Assembly: GCA_030427145.1 (NCBI GenBank) | Contig: JAUHWT010000003.1 | Location: 124,001-188,000 of the forward strand | Source of the DNA: Alphaproteobacteria bacterium | GTDB lineage: Bacteria; Pseudomonadota; Alphaproteobacteria; Rhodobacterales; Rhodobacteraceae | Reading direction: 5' to 3' | Length of the DNA stretch: 64,000 bases | Part shown: piece by piece, positions 55,674 through 64,000 of the stretch | Layout: the number at the start of each line of letters is the position of its first letter | Numbering within the stretch: position 1 is the first letter of the stretch | Position numbers and translations under genes: made by a program | The notes under the pieces: generated by a model | What the model saw: only the letters and a program-made list of their open reading frames with translations | Told to the model about the DNA's origin: nothing | Database searches by the model: none

Positions 55674-56924
55674 ATGAATGTTCTCGTTCTGGGTGGAGGC
55701 GGCCGCGAACACGCGATCGTCTGGGCGTTCGCGCAGAACCCGACCTGTGGCAAACTCTGGTGCGCGCCTGGCAATGCCGGCATCGCACAGGACGCGGAAT
55801 GCGTGGCGCTGAATGCCGAGGACGGCACGGCGGTTCTGGAATTCTGCCAGCGGGAAGGCGTTGATTTTGTGGTGGTCGGCCCGGAAGCGCCACTCGCGGC
55901 CGGGGTCGCGGATGTGCTGCGTGGAGCCGGCGTAACAACGCTCGGGCCCGGTCAGGACGCTGCAATGCTGGAGGCGTCGAAATCCTTCACCAAGGAAATC
56001 TGCGAGGCCTGTGACGCGCCGACGGCGGCAAGCCGAACGTTTGAGGATCACGGTGACGCGCGGGACTGGCTGGAGAGCCAGGGCGCGCCGATTGTCATCA
56101 AGGCGGATGGCCTGGCCGCGGGCAAGGGTGTGACGGTCGCGGAAACGCTGGAGGATGCGCAGGCGGCACTCGACGCGATTTTTGCGGATGGTCCCGGTGC
56201 CAGGGTCGTGATCGAGGAGTTCATGTCGGGCGAGGAGGCGAGCCTCTTTGTTTTGGCCGATGGTGAGGATCTGCTGCTGCTTGGTACGGCGCAGGACCAC
56301 AAGCGGGCCCATGATGGCGATGCCGGTCCCAATACGGGCGGGATGGGCGCCTATTCCCCTGCCCCGGTCATGACGGCGGAGGTGACGGAAGCCGCCATTG
56401 AGACCATCATTCGACCAACGCTGCGCGAGATGGTGAAGCGCGGCACGCCGTTCCAGGGCATTCTGTTTGCCGGTCTGATGATCGAAAACGGCAAACCGCG
56501 GCTGGTGGAATACAATGTGCGGCTGGGCGATCCGGAAGCGCAGGTTCTGGCCATGCGGATGGGGGCGCAGCTGTTTGATGCCTGTCTCGCCTGCGCCAAC
56601 GGGACGATTGCCTCGGCTCCAGCGATCAACTGGGCGGATGATCACGCGATGACGGTGGTTGTGGCCGCGAAGGGCTATCCCGGAGAGTACCGCAAGGGTG
56701 AGGTGATTGGCCTGCCGCGCCTGGAGGATCCCGGCACCAAGATTTTTCATGCCGGGACGAAAAAGGCCGATACCGGGATTGTCAGCAATGGCGGGCGGGT
56801 TTTGAACGTGACGGCACGGGCGGATGATCTGAAGGCTGCGCGGGATGCGGCCTATGGTGCGGTGGAGCGGGTCGACTGGCCCGGCGGGTTTTACCGGACG
56901 GATATCGGCTGGCGGGCTCTGTAG
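55674..56924 (+). CDS. purD: phosphoribosylamine-glycine ligase
   Basis: 416 residues, GAR synthetase of purine biosynthesis. ATP-grasp fold: MNVLVLGGGGREHAI at the start, DGLAAGKGVTVAE, AQDHKRAHDGDAGPNTGGMGAYSP split between residues 215-240, and NVRLGDPEAQ. GAGGAG ribosome site 9 bp before the ATG. Divergent from xseA. Confidence 0.96.
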   Translation: MNVLVLGGGGREHAIVWAFAQNPTCGKLWCAPGNAGIAQDAECVALNAEDGTAVLEFCQREGVDFVVVGPEAPLAAGVADVLRGAGVTTLGPGQDAAMLEASKSFTKEICEACDAPTAASRTFEDHGDARDWLESQGAPIVIKADGLAAGKGVTVAETLEDAQAALDAIFADGPGARVVIEEFMSGEEASLFVLADGEDLLLLGTAQDHKRAHDGDAGPNTGGMGAYSPAPVMTAEVTEAAIETIIRPTLREMVKRGTPFQGILFAGLMIENGKPRLVEYNVRLGDPEAQVLAMRMGAQLFDACLACANGTIASAPAINWADDHAMTVVVAAKGYPGEYRKGEVIGLPRLEDPGTKIFHAGTKKADTGIVSNGGRVLNVTARADDLKAARDAAYGAVERVDWPGGFYRTDIGWRAL

Positions 56925-56934
56925 GAAAAGTCCT

Positions 56935-58070
<1,136 letters not shown>

Positions 58071-58210
58071 TTAATCCACAATGTCATTTCGGCTGTCTAA
58101 TCACTGCTGTCCGGTGCCGCCACCAAAAAATGCCGGGGTTGCATTCAATTCTTTTTTGTTCCAGTTTTGTTCTCATGCAGACGGAATGTGTTTCAGGACG
58201 GATTGAGGTC

Positions 58211-58636
58211 TCAGGGGCGGTCAGCCACGGGGATGACGACCTTGAGACCGGACCAGATCGCGTCCACCGCACAGACCTTGATGTCCACCAGGCCCGCGGC
58301 AAGGATGAGGGTGCGGACGACATTGCCGTGGAGGGTGGTTTTTACACCGGAGGCCTTTTTCGGCCAGGACACCCAGATCATGCCGGAGGGATCAAGCGCG
58401 GCGCGCAGATCCGGCAGCTTTTTCTCAAGGATTTCGCGTTTCTTTTCAAAGACGTGGATGACGTCATACGGACCCGCCGGGATGGGATCATCGAGGGTTT
58501 CCAGCCGGTCAACACTGGCAAATCCGGGCCCGGTGGCCAGCATTTCAAGGTCCTGTGGCAGGGCGGAGAAAAGCGCGCGCCGGCCCTCGCGGTAGCCCAG
58601 TTTTTTCAAAAGTGGCGTGCCCGAATATCCCGCCAT
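58211..58636 (-). CDS. DUF3052 family protein
   Basis: 141 residues from ATG 58636: SGTPLLKKLGYREGRRALF and WVSWPKKASG are typical of DUF3052. Function unknown. Longer readings of this frame upstream are antisense to the DnaE2 fragment. Confidence 0.82.
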   Translation of the reverse strand: MAGYSGTPLLKKLGYREGRRALFSALPQDLEMLATGPGFASVDRLETLDDPIPAGPYDVIHVFEKKREILEKKLPDLRAALDPSGMIWVSWPKKASGVKTTLHGNVVRTLILAAGLVDIKVCAVDAIWSGLKVVIPVADRP

Positions 58637-58694
58637 GTCTGCATCCCTTCGGCACCATATGGTCTCGACACAGTATTGAGGGAAGGCTGACACC

Positions 58695-59066
58695 ATGCAA
58701 CTGCGCCAAACAATGCCCGCGCTCCCAATGTCCTGGCCCCGGCCGCCGCACTGCATGCTGGCGGAGCAGCTGGTGCTACCCCCCGATGGCAGTCGCGTGA
58801 CCCTGGCGGGGCTGGTGACCTGCCGGCAACGGCCCGGAACGGCCAAGGGCGTGATTTTCGTGACGCTGGAGGATGAAACCGGCACGGGCAATATCGTGAT
58901 CTGGAAAAAGGTTTTCGAGAAATACCGGCGTGCGGTCATCGCGGGCCGGTGTCTGCGGGTAACGGGCCGCGTGCAGCGGGATGGCGACGTGGTGCATCTG
59001 GTCGCGGAGCGGATTGAGGACATATCGCACCTGCTCGACCGGATTATCGAGGCGAACCCGACATAA
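58695..59066 (+). pseudogene. orphan C-terminal OB-fold of error-prone polymerase DnaE2
   Basis: 123 codons whose last two thirds match the C-terminal OB domain of DnaE2: VTLAGLVTCRQRPGTAKGV, FVTLEDETGTGNIVIWKKVF, then GRVQRDGDVVHLVAERIEDIS. The polymerase, PHP and fingers domains are absent and 58637-58694 holds no further DnaE2 sequence. The frame is intact with an ATG, so it is either a frozen remnant of a deleted imuA-imuB-dnaE2 cassette or a free-standing OB protein. Confidence 0.8.
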
Positions 59067-59110
59067 AAAGTTCACGGGAGAATACCCCCGTCGGGGATTG
59101 ACGCGGGCGA

Positions 59111-59134
59111 ATATATCTATATTTCACGATATAT
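59111..59134 (+). promoter_or_regulatory. ArsR-type operator overlapping the start codon
   Basis: ATATATC (59111-59117) and GATATAT (59128-59134) are exact inverted repeats 10 bp apart; the right arm includes the A and T of the ATG at 59133. -35-like TTGACG is at 59098-59103. Binding of the encoded ArsR would block both RNA polymerase and ribosome. Confidence 0.7.
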
Positions 59135-59981
59135 GGATAAGAACAGCGCCCTCACCGCCTTTGCCGCCCTCAGCCAGGAAACCAGACTGGATGTGCTCCG
59201 CCTGCTCATACGGTCCGGAGAGGACGGAATGGCGGCCGGAGAGATCGGAGCGGCTCTGGATGTCCGTCAAAACACCATGTCCACGAATCTCTCCATTCTC
59301 GCACAGTCCGGCCTGATCCGAAACGAACGTCAGGGCCGCAGCATCCGGTATTTTGCCGATGTGGACGGGTTGCGCGGGCTTTTGACCTATTTGATGGACG
59401 ACTGCTGCGGTGGTCGTCCGGAACTTTGCGCCCCACTGTTTTCACAGACAAAATCAGGGAAACACCCCATGACACGGCCCAAATACAACGTACTGTTCAT
59501 CTGCACCGGTAACTCCGCCCGCTCGATTTTTGCCGAATCCATCCTGCGTCGCGATGCCGGTGACCGGTTCACGGCATGGTCCGCCGGCACCAAACCCCGT
59601 TCGGAGCTGAACCCCTTTGCGCTCGAGATCCTTGAGCAGAAGGGACACGACATCTCGGTTCTGCGCGCGAAAAACGTGGGCGAGTTTCAGGCGGAGGACG
59701 CACCGAAATTCGATTTCGTCTTCACCGTCTGTGACCGGGCGGCGGAAGAGGAATGTCCGGCGTGGAGCGGCCAGCCCGTCAGTGCACACTGGGGCATGCC
59801 CGATCCGGTCAAGGCCGAGGGCACCGACGCGCAAAAGGCGCTGGCCTTCCAGCAGACCTATGGCGCGCTGCAAAACCGCATCAAGGCGTTCACCGCGCTG
59901 CCCATTGAGGCGCTCGACCGCATTTCCCTTCAGAAAGCCGTGGATGAAATCGGCCACGAAAACGCCGGAGTATCCGCATGA
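59133..59981 (+). CDS. ArsR repressor-arsenate reductase fusion
   Basis: 282 residues in two parts. Residues 1-105: winged-helix ArsR domain ([21 protein letters not shown]) with C-terminal Cys cluster [11 protein letters not shown] as likely As(III) ligands. Residues 113-282: LMW-phosphatase-type arsenate reductase with P-loop CTGNSARS and CDRAAEE. The ATG at residue 113 is preceded by AGGGAAACA, so a free reductase might also be made. Overlaps the next gene by four bases; heads the ars operon. Confidence 0.9.
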   Translation: MDKNSALTAFAALSQETRLDVLRLLIRSGEDGMAAGEIGAALDVRQNTMSTNLSILAQSGLIRNERQGRSIRYFADVDGLRGLLTYLMDDCCGGRPELCAPLFSQTKSGKHPMTRPKYNVLFICTGNSARSIFAESILRRDAGDRFTAWSAGTKPRSELNPFALEILEQKGHDISVLRAKNVGEFQAEDAPKFDFVFTVCDRAAEEECPAWSGQPVSAHWGMPDPVKAEGTDAQKALAFQQTYGALQNRIKAFTALPIEALDRISLQKAVDEIGHENAGVSA

Positions 59982-60976
59982 CCGTCTATGCACTGAACGG
60001 CCTTGGCCGTATGGGAAAACTCGCGCTGAAACCGCTGCTTGAGCGGGGGGCGGAGATCGCCTGGATCAATGACGCCGTGGGCGATGCGGAGATGCACGCG
60101 CATCTTTTGGAATTTGACACGGTTCATGGACGCTGGGACGCGGAATTTTCCAATGATGCGGACAGCCTGACCATCAACGGCACCCGCCTGCCCTTTATTG
60201 GCGCGCGCGATTTGAGCGCCCTGCCCCTTGATGGCGTGGATGTGGTGATTGACTGCACAGGCGTGTTCAAGACCGAGGCCAAACTGGCGCCCTATTTCGA
60301 TGCGGGCGTCAAAAAGGTTGTGGTCTCCGCACCGGTGAAGGACGGGCCGACCACGAATATCGTTTATGGCGTCAACAACGACACCTACAATCCCGATGAG
60401 CACCGGATCGTGACGGCGGCCTCCTGCACCACCAACTGTCTTGCGCCGGTGGTGAAGGTAATTCACGAGAATATCGGCATAAAGCACGGCTCCATCACGA
60501 CAATTCATGACGTGACCAACACGCAGACCATCGTGGACAAACCCGCAAAGGATCTGCGCAGGGCGCGGTCGGCGCTGAACTCGCTGATCCCGACCACCAC
60601 CGGTTCGGCCACGGCGATTACGCTGATCTATCCCGAACTGAAGGGCCGGCTGAACGGCCGTGCGGTGCGGGTGCCCCTGCTGAACGCGTCGATTACCGAC
60701 TGCGTGTTTGAGGTGGAGCGCGAGACCACGGCAGAGGAGTTGAACGGGCTCTTTAAAGCTGCTGCCGATGGTCCGTTGAAGGGTATTCTGGGCTACGAGG
60801 AGCGCCCGCTTGTGTCCGCCGATTACACCAATGACACGCGTTCGAGCATCGTGGATGCGCCGTCGACGATGGTGATCAACGGCACCCAGGTAAAAATCTA
60901 CGCCTGGTATGACAACGAGATGGGATACGCGCACCGCCTGGTGGATGTTGCGCTGATGGTGGGAGACGGGCTGTGA
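59978..60976 (+). CDS. ArsJ-associated glyceraldehyde-3-phosphate dehydrogenase
   Basis: 332 residues. GAPDH fold with shortened NAD motif [11 protein letters not shown] and catalytic Cys in [11 protein letters not shown]; His in [13 protein letters not shown]. In ars operons with arsJ this enzyme makes unstable 1-arseno-3-phosphoglycerate from G3P and arsenate, which ArsJ exports. Overlaps both neighbours by four bases. Confidence 0.93.
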   Translation: MTVYALNGLGRMGKLALKPLLERGAEIAWINDAVGDAEMHAHLLEFDTVHGRWDAEFSNDADSLTINGTRLPFIGARDLSALPLDGVDVVIDCTGVFKTEAKLAPYFDAGVKKVVVSAPVKDGPTTNIVYGVNNDTYNPDEHRIVTAASCTTNCLAPVVKVIHENIGIKHGSITTIHDVTNTQTIVDKPAKDLRRARSALNSLIPTTTGSATAITLIYPELKGRLNGRAVRVPLLNASITDCVFEVERETTAEELNGLFKAAADGPLKGILGYEERPLVSADYTNDTRSSIVDAPSTMVINGTQVKIYAWYDNEMGYAHRLVDVALMVGDGL

Positions 60977-62253
60977 CCGGTTCCGGCCCCGCGAAACAGG
61001 AAGGTCTTGGCGCGTATGTCGCCGTGACCGCGGCCTACTGGGCCTTTATGCTGACGGACGGCGCGCTCCGGATGCTGGTGCTGCTGCATTTTCACACGCT
61101 TGGGTTTTCGCCGGTTCAACTCGCCTATCTCTTCGTTCTTTATGAAATCGCGGGCATGGTCACGAACCTCTCCGCGGGCTGGATCGCGGCGCGCTTTGGC
61201 CTGACCTCGACGCTCTATGCAGGGCTGGGCATTCAGGTTCTGGCGCTGCTGGCGCTGGCGCAGCTCGACCCGGACTGGGCTGTCGGAGCGTCCGTGGCGT
61301 TTGTGATGCTGGTTCAGGGCGCGAGTGGTATAGCCAAAGACCTGTCCAAGATGTCGTCGAAATCGGCGGTGAAACTGCTGGCCCCTACGGAAAACGGCGG
61401 GCTGTTTCGCTGGGTGGCGCTCCTGACCGGGTCCAAGAACGCGGTGAAAGGCTTTGGTTTTCTGCTCGGTGCGGCGATGCTGGCGACGCTTGGCTTCGTG
61501 CCGGCCATTCTGGTCATGGCGGCGGTGCTGGCGGTGATCCTGGTGGCAGTGCTTTTTGCCATGCCGCCGGGTCTGCCAAAGGGGCGCAAGGGCGCAAAGT
61601 TCTCGGAAGTTTTTTCCAAATCACCCAACGTCAACTGGCTGAGCGCGGCGCGCGTGTTTCTGTTCGGGGCGCGTGACGTGTGGTTTGTGGTGGGCATTCC
61701 GATCTATTTCTATGCGGTGCTGTCGGACGGGACCGAGGAAGGCAACCGGGCGGCGTTTTTCATGATCGGCACGTTCATGGCGGGCTGGATCATTCTCTAT
61801 GGCGCGGTTCAGGCGGCGGCGCCGCGGCTGATGCGCGCTTCCAGCCGGCCGGAATCTGAACTGATTGGCGCGGCCCGTGGCTGGGCCTGGACACTGGCGG
61901 CGGTTCCGGCGGTGTTGACCGTGGCGGCCCTGATCTCGCCGGAACCGCAGACCTGGCTGACCGTGCTGCTGGTGGTCGGGCTGCTGGCGTTTGGTGCGAT
62001 TTTCGCAGTGAACTCGTCCCTGCATTCCTACCTGATTCTGGCCTTCACAAAGGCCGAGCGGGTCACGATGGATGTCGGGTTTTACTACATGGCCAACGCG
62101 GCAGGGCGCCTTCTGGGGACGGTTCTGTCGGGCCTGACCTACCAGGTTGGCGGGCTTGCGCTCATGCTTGGGACGACTGCGGTCATGGTGGCGGCGTCGG
62201 CAATCGCGTCCGGACGCCTGAGTGAGGAAAAGGTAGAGGAAGTACCTGTATGA
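60973..62253 (+). CDS. arsJ: organoarsenical efflux MFS transporter ArsJ
   Basis: 426 residues, about 11-12 helices, with ArsJ features [21 protein letters not shown] and [16 protein letters not shown]. Exports 1-arseno-3-phosphoglycerate, which breaks down outside to arsenate. Coupled to the GAPDH gene. Confidence 0.93.
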   Translation: MTGSGPAKQEGLGAYVAVTAAYWAFMLTDGALRMLVLLHFHTLGFSPVQLAYLFVLYEIAGMVTNLSAGWIAARFGLTSTLYAGLGIQVLALLALAQLDPDWAVGASVAFVMLVQGASGIAKDLSKMSSKSAVKLLAPTENGGLFRWVALLTGSKNAVKGFGFLLGAAMLATLGFVPAILVMAAVLAVILVAVLFAMPPGLPKGRKGAKFSEVFSKSPNVNWLSAARVFLFGARDVWFVVGIPIYFYAVLSDGTEEGNRAAFFMIGTFMAGWIILYGAVQAAAPRLMRASSRPESELIGAARGWAWTLAAVPAVLTVAALISPEPQTWLTVLLVVGLLAFGAIFAVNSSLHSYLILAFTKAERVTMDVGFYYMANAAGRLLGTVLSGLTYQVGGLALMLGTTAVMVAASAIASGRLSEEKVEEVPV

Positions 62254-63284
62254 CTTTGTTTGAACGCTGGCTCTCGCTCTGGGTGGCTTTGGCCATCGGA
62301 GCGGGGCTTCTGCTTGGAAACCTGATGCCTGGTCTGTTTGGCGCGCTGGCGTCTCTGGAGGTGGCTTCGGTCAACCTGCCGGTGGCGGTGCTAATCTGGG
62401 CCATGGTCTATCCAATGATGGTTGGGGTCGATTTCGGATCGCTCCGCCATATCGGCGAGAAACCCAAAGGTCTGATCGTCACGCTGATCGTTAACTGGCT
62501 GATCAAGCCGTTTACCATGGCCGCGCTCGGTGTGCTGTTTTTCAACCATGTGTTTGCGGGTTTCATTCCAGCCGATGACGCGCAGGCCTATCTCGCGGGG
62601 GTTATCCTGCTGGGCGCGGCGCCGTGTACGGCAATGGTGTTTGTGTGGTCGAACCTGACGCGGGGTGATCCGAACTACACGCTGGTCCAGGTCAGCGTGA
62701 ATGATGTGATCATGGTGTTTGCTTTTGCGCCGATTGTTGCGTTTCTGCTTGGTGTCACCGATATTGCGGTGCCCTGGGGGACTCTGATCCTGTCGGTTGG
62801 GCTTTATGTGGTTATTCCGCTGTTGGCCGGTTACATCACCCGTGAGCGGCTGGTGCGCGATGGCGGTGAGGACGCGGTGGACGCGTTTCGCAGCCGGGTG
62901 CAGCCGTTTTCCATGGTGGGGCTACTCGCGACCGTTGTTCTGCTCTTCGGGTTTCAGGGTGAGGTCATTCTCGATCGGCCTCTGGTGATCGCCATGATCG
63001 CGGTGCCGCTGCTCATCCAGTCCTATGGAATCTTTTTCCTCACCTATGGTGCGGCGAAGGCCTGGAACATCCCTTTCAATATTGCGGCCCCCTGTGCGAT
63101 GATCGGGACGTCGAATTTCTTTGAACTGGCGGTTGCGGTGGCAATCAGTCTGTTCGGGCTTGGATCGGGTGCCGCACTGGCCACGGTAGTTGGCGTGCTG
63201 GTCGAGGTGCCGGTGATGCTGTCGCTGGTTGCGTTTGCCAATGCGACGCGACACTGGTTCCCGGAGGGTGAAGGGGCAAAATGA
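62250..63284 (+). CDS. arsB: arsenite efflux pump ACR3
   Basis: 344 residues, ten helices, ACR3/BASS type with the essential Cys in [17 protein letters not shown]. Exports arsenite with the proton motive force. Not related to the ArsB proper family; symbol arsB is used loosely, acr3 is the more exact name. Confidence 0.95.
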   Translation: MTLFERWLSLWVALAIGAGLLLGNLMPGLFGALASLEVASVNLPVAVLIWAMVYPMMVGVDFGSLRHIGEKPKGLIVTLIVNWLIKPFTMAALGVLFFNHVFAGFIPADDAQAYLAGVILLGAAPCTAMVFVWSNLTRGDPNYTLVQVSVNDVIMVFAFAPIVAFLLGVTDIAVPWGTLILSVGLYVVIPLLAGYITRERLVRDGGEDAVDAFRSRVQPFSMVGLLATVVLLFGFQGEVILDRPLVIAMIAVPLLIQSYGIFFLTYGAAKAWNIPFNIAAPCAMIGTSNFFELAVAVAISLFGLGSGAALATVVGVLVEVPVMLSLVAFANATRHWFPEGEGAK

Positions 63285-63703
63285 CGGTTGTTGTGCATCA
63301 CAATCCGGATTGCGGGACGTCCCGAAACGTTCTCGCAATTCTCCGTGCCGCGGGTGAGGAACCGGTTGTTCTGGAATACCTGCGCACGGGTTGGAGCAGA
63401 CCGCAGCTGCTGGGGCTTTTTGCCGCGGCCGGACTGACGCCGCGGGAGGCGATGCGCACCCGGAACACACCCGCCGAGAGCCTTGGGCTGACCGATGCCT
63501 CGGTCAGCAACGCGGCCATTCTGGAGGCGATGCTGGAATACCCGATCCTGGTGGACAGACCCATTGTGTGCTGCCCCAACGGGGTTCGGCTGTGCCGCCC
63601 GAGTGAAACCGTTTTTGCTCTGCTCGACCGTCTTCCGCCGGGGCCCCTGGCCAAGGAGGACGGAACGCCGCTGATCGACGCGGAGGGCAACAGGCTTGTC
63701 TGA
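63281..63703 (+). CDS. arsC: glutaredoxin-type arsenate reductase ArsC
   Basis: 140 residues: catalytic Cys in [10 protein letters not shown] (HNPxCGTSRN is the family signature) and Arg in [10 protein letters not shown]. Glutathione/glutaredoxin-coupled reduction of arsenate to arsenite. Mechanistically distinct from the thioredoxin-type domain fused to ArsR in the same operon. Confidence 0.95.
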   Translation: MTVVVHHNPDCGTSRNVLAILRAAGEEPVVLEYLRTGWSRPQLLGLFAAAGLTPREAMRTRNTPAESLGLTDASVSNAAILEAMLEYPILVDRPIVCCPNGVRLCRPSETVFALLDRLPPGPLAKEDGTPLIDAEGNRLV

Positions 63704-64000
63704 TACGCCCTCACTTGAGGACCGGCATTTCAAATCCATCGACGATGACCGCCTTTTCCCATCCGGTCGTTCAACGCACAAACCACGGATTCTGCTGCTG
63801 CACGGATCAGTTCGCAAACGCTCCTACAGCCGCCTGGTGAATGAGGAGGCCGCGCGCATTCTGGAACGGCTGGGGGCGGAAACGCGGGTGTTCAACCCCA
63901 GCGGTTTGCCCCTGCCGGATGATGCGGAGGCGTCCCACCCAAAAGTGCGAGAACTGCGGGATCTGGTGACGTGGTCTGAGGGCATGGTCTGGTGTTCACC
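63696..64000 (+). CDS. arsH: ArsH NADPH-dependent FMN reductase, 5' part
   Basis: The first 101 codons of arsH run off the window. TTG 63696 overlaps the arsC stop by eight bases. The segment PRILLLHGSVRKRSYSRLV is the FMN-binding loop and LVTWSEGMVWCSP is the second signature. ArsH oxidises trivalent methyl- and aromatic arsenicals. The start codon is an inference as no ATG is available. Confidence 0.92.
   Translation, partial: MSDTPSLEDRHFKSIDDDRLFPSGRSTHKPRILLLHGSVRKRSYSRLVNEEAARILERLGAETRVFNPSGLPLPDDAEASHPKVRELRDLVTWSEGMVWCS

Overview
The window is a high-GC alphaproteobacterial chromosome segment, most likely from the Rhodobacterales (Rhodobacteraceae/Roseobacter type). This rests on the circularly permuted two-piece tmRNA next to sspB, the IalB-family protein, the DUF4169/RHH and DUF3775 genes around fumC, the aroK-aroB versus xerD arrangement, thyX instead of thyA, and TRAP transporters. 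No phage or transposase gene was recognised. Genes are dense and on both strands, and most belong to short operons with 1-20 bp overlaps.

Left part (1-20.4 kb) is mostly core housekeeping: the end of pyrG, a TerB-like protein, a MipA/OmpV barrel, shikimate genes aroB-aroK, a divergent small membrane protein / secreted protein / xerD operon, a CorC/HlyC protein, a HerA-like ATPase, an IalB-like protein, and an envelope cluster (ketoacyl synthase, dedicated ACP, LpxD-like acyltransferase and YcbB-type L,D-transpeptidase, divergent from a DUF882/YcbK protein). Then come proA-proB-obgE-GNAT and rpmA-rplU. A structured candidate sRNA with an exposed anti-Shine-Dalgarno tract lies at 9524-9605.

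At about 20.4-20.8 kb the + strand changes from C-rich to G-rich irrespective of gene direction, and four 21-bp-phased direct repeats sit at the switch, upstream of rplU. To the right is a three-gene operon ending in a prokaryotic pentameric ligand-gated ion channel homologue, with a 38-codon ORF coupled between the genes. It is followed by a large MscS channel with cysK, a hybrid histidine kinase, a MerR-controlled MFS/esterase operon with a textbook 19-bp-spacer promoter, a CPBP protease, an M23 peptidase, denD, an SDR-dgoK-dgoA sugar acid operon, and creatinase.

Around 40-41 kb there is a small accessory islet: an AT-rich membrane/coiled-coil gene abutting the thyX stop codon, a decayed second copy of part of thyX on its far side, and a perfect palindrome that also occurs at 22.3 kb with a compensating base-pair change. 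Then follow gloA, ssrA (tmRNA) with its ClpXP adaptor gene sspB, fumC and associated small genes, an RtcB homologue, tRNA-Cys, a DapA-like/GntR/TRAP catabolic operon, two tiny coupled membrane proteins, xseA, purD, an FG-GAP lipoprotein with ferredoxin, a DUF3052 gene and an orphan C-terminal piece of DnaE2.

The window ends in an arsenic operon: an ArsR-ArsC fusion, ArsJ-associated GAPDH, ArsJ, ACR3, a glutaredoxin-type ArsC and the beginning of ArsH. Together they would sense arsenic, reduce arsenate, export arsenite and 1-arseno-3-phosphoglycerate, and oxidise trivalent organoarsenicals.
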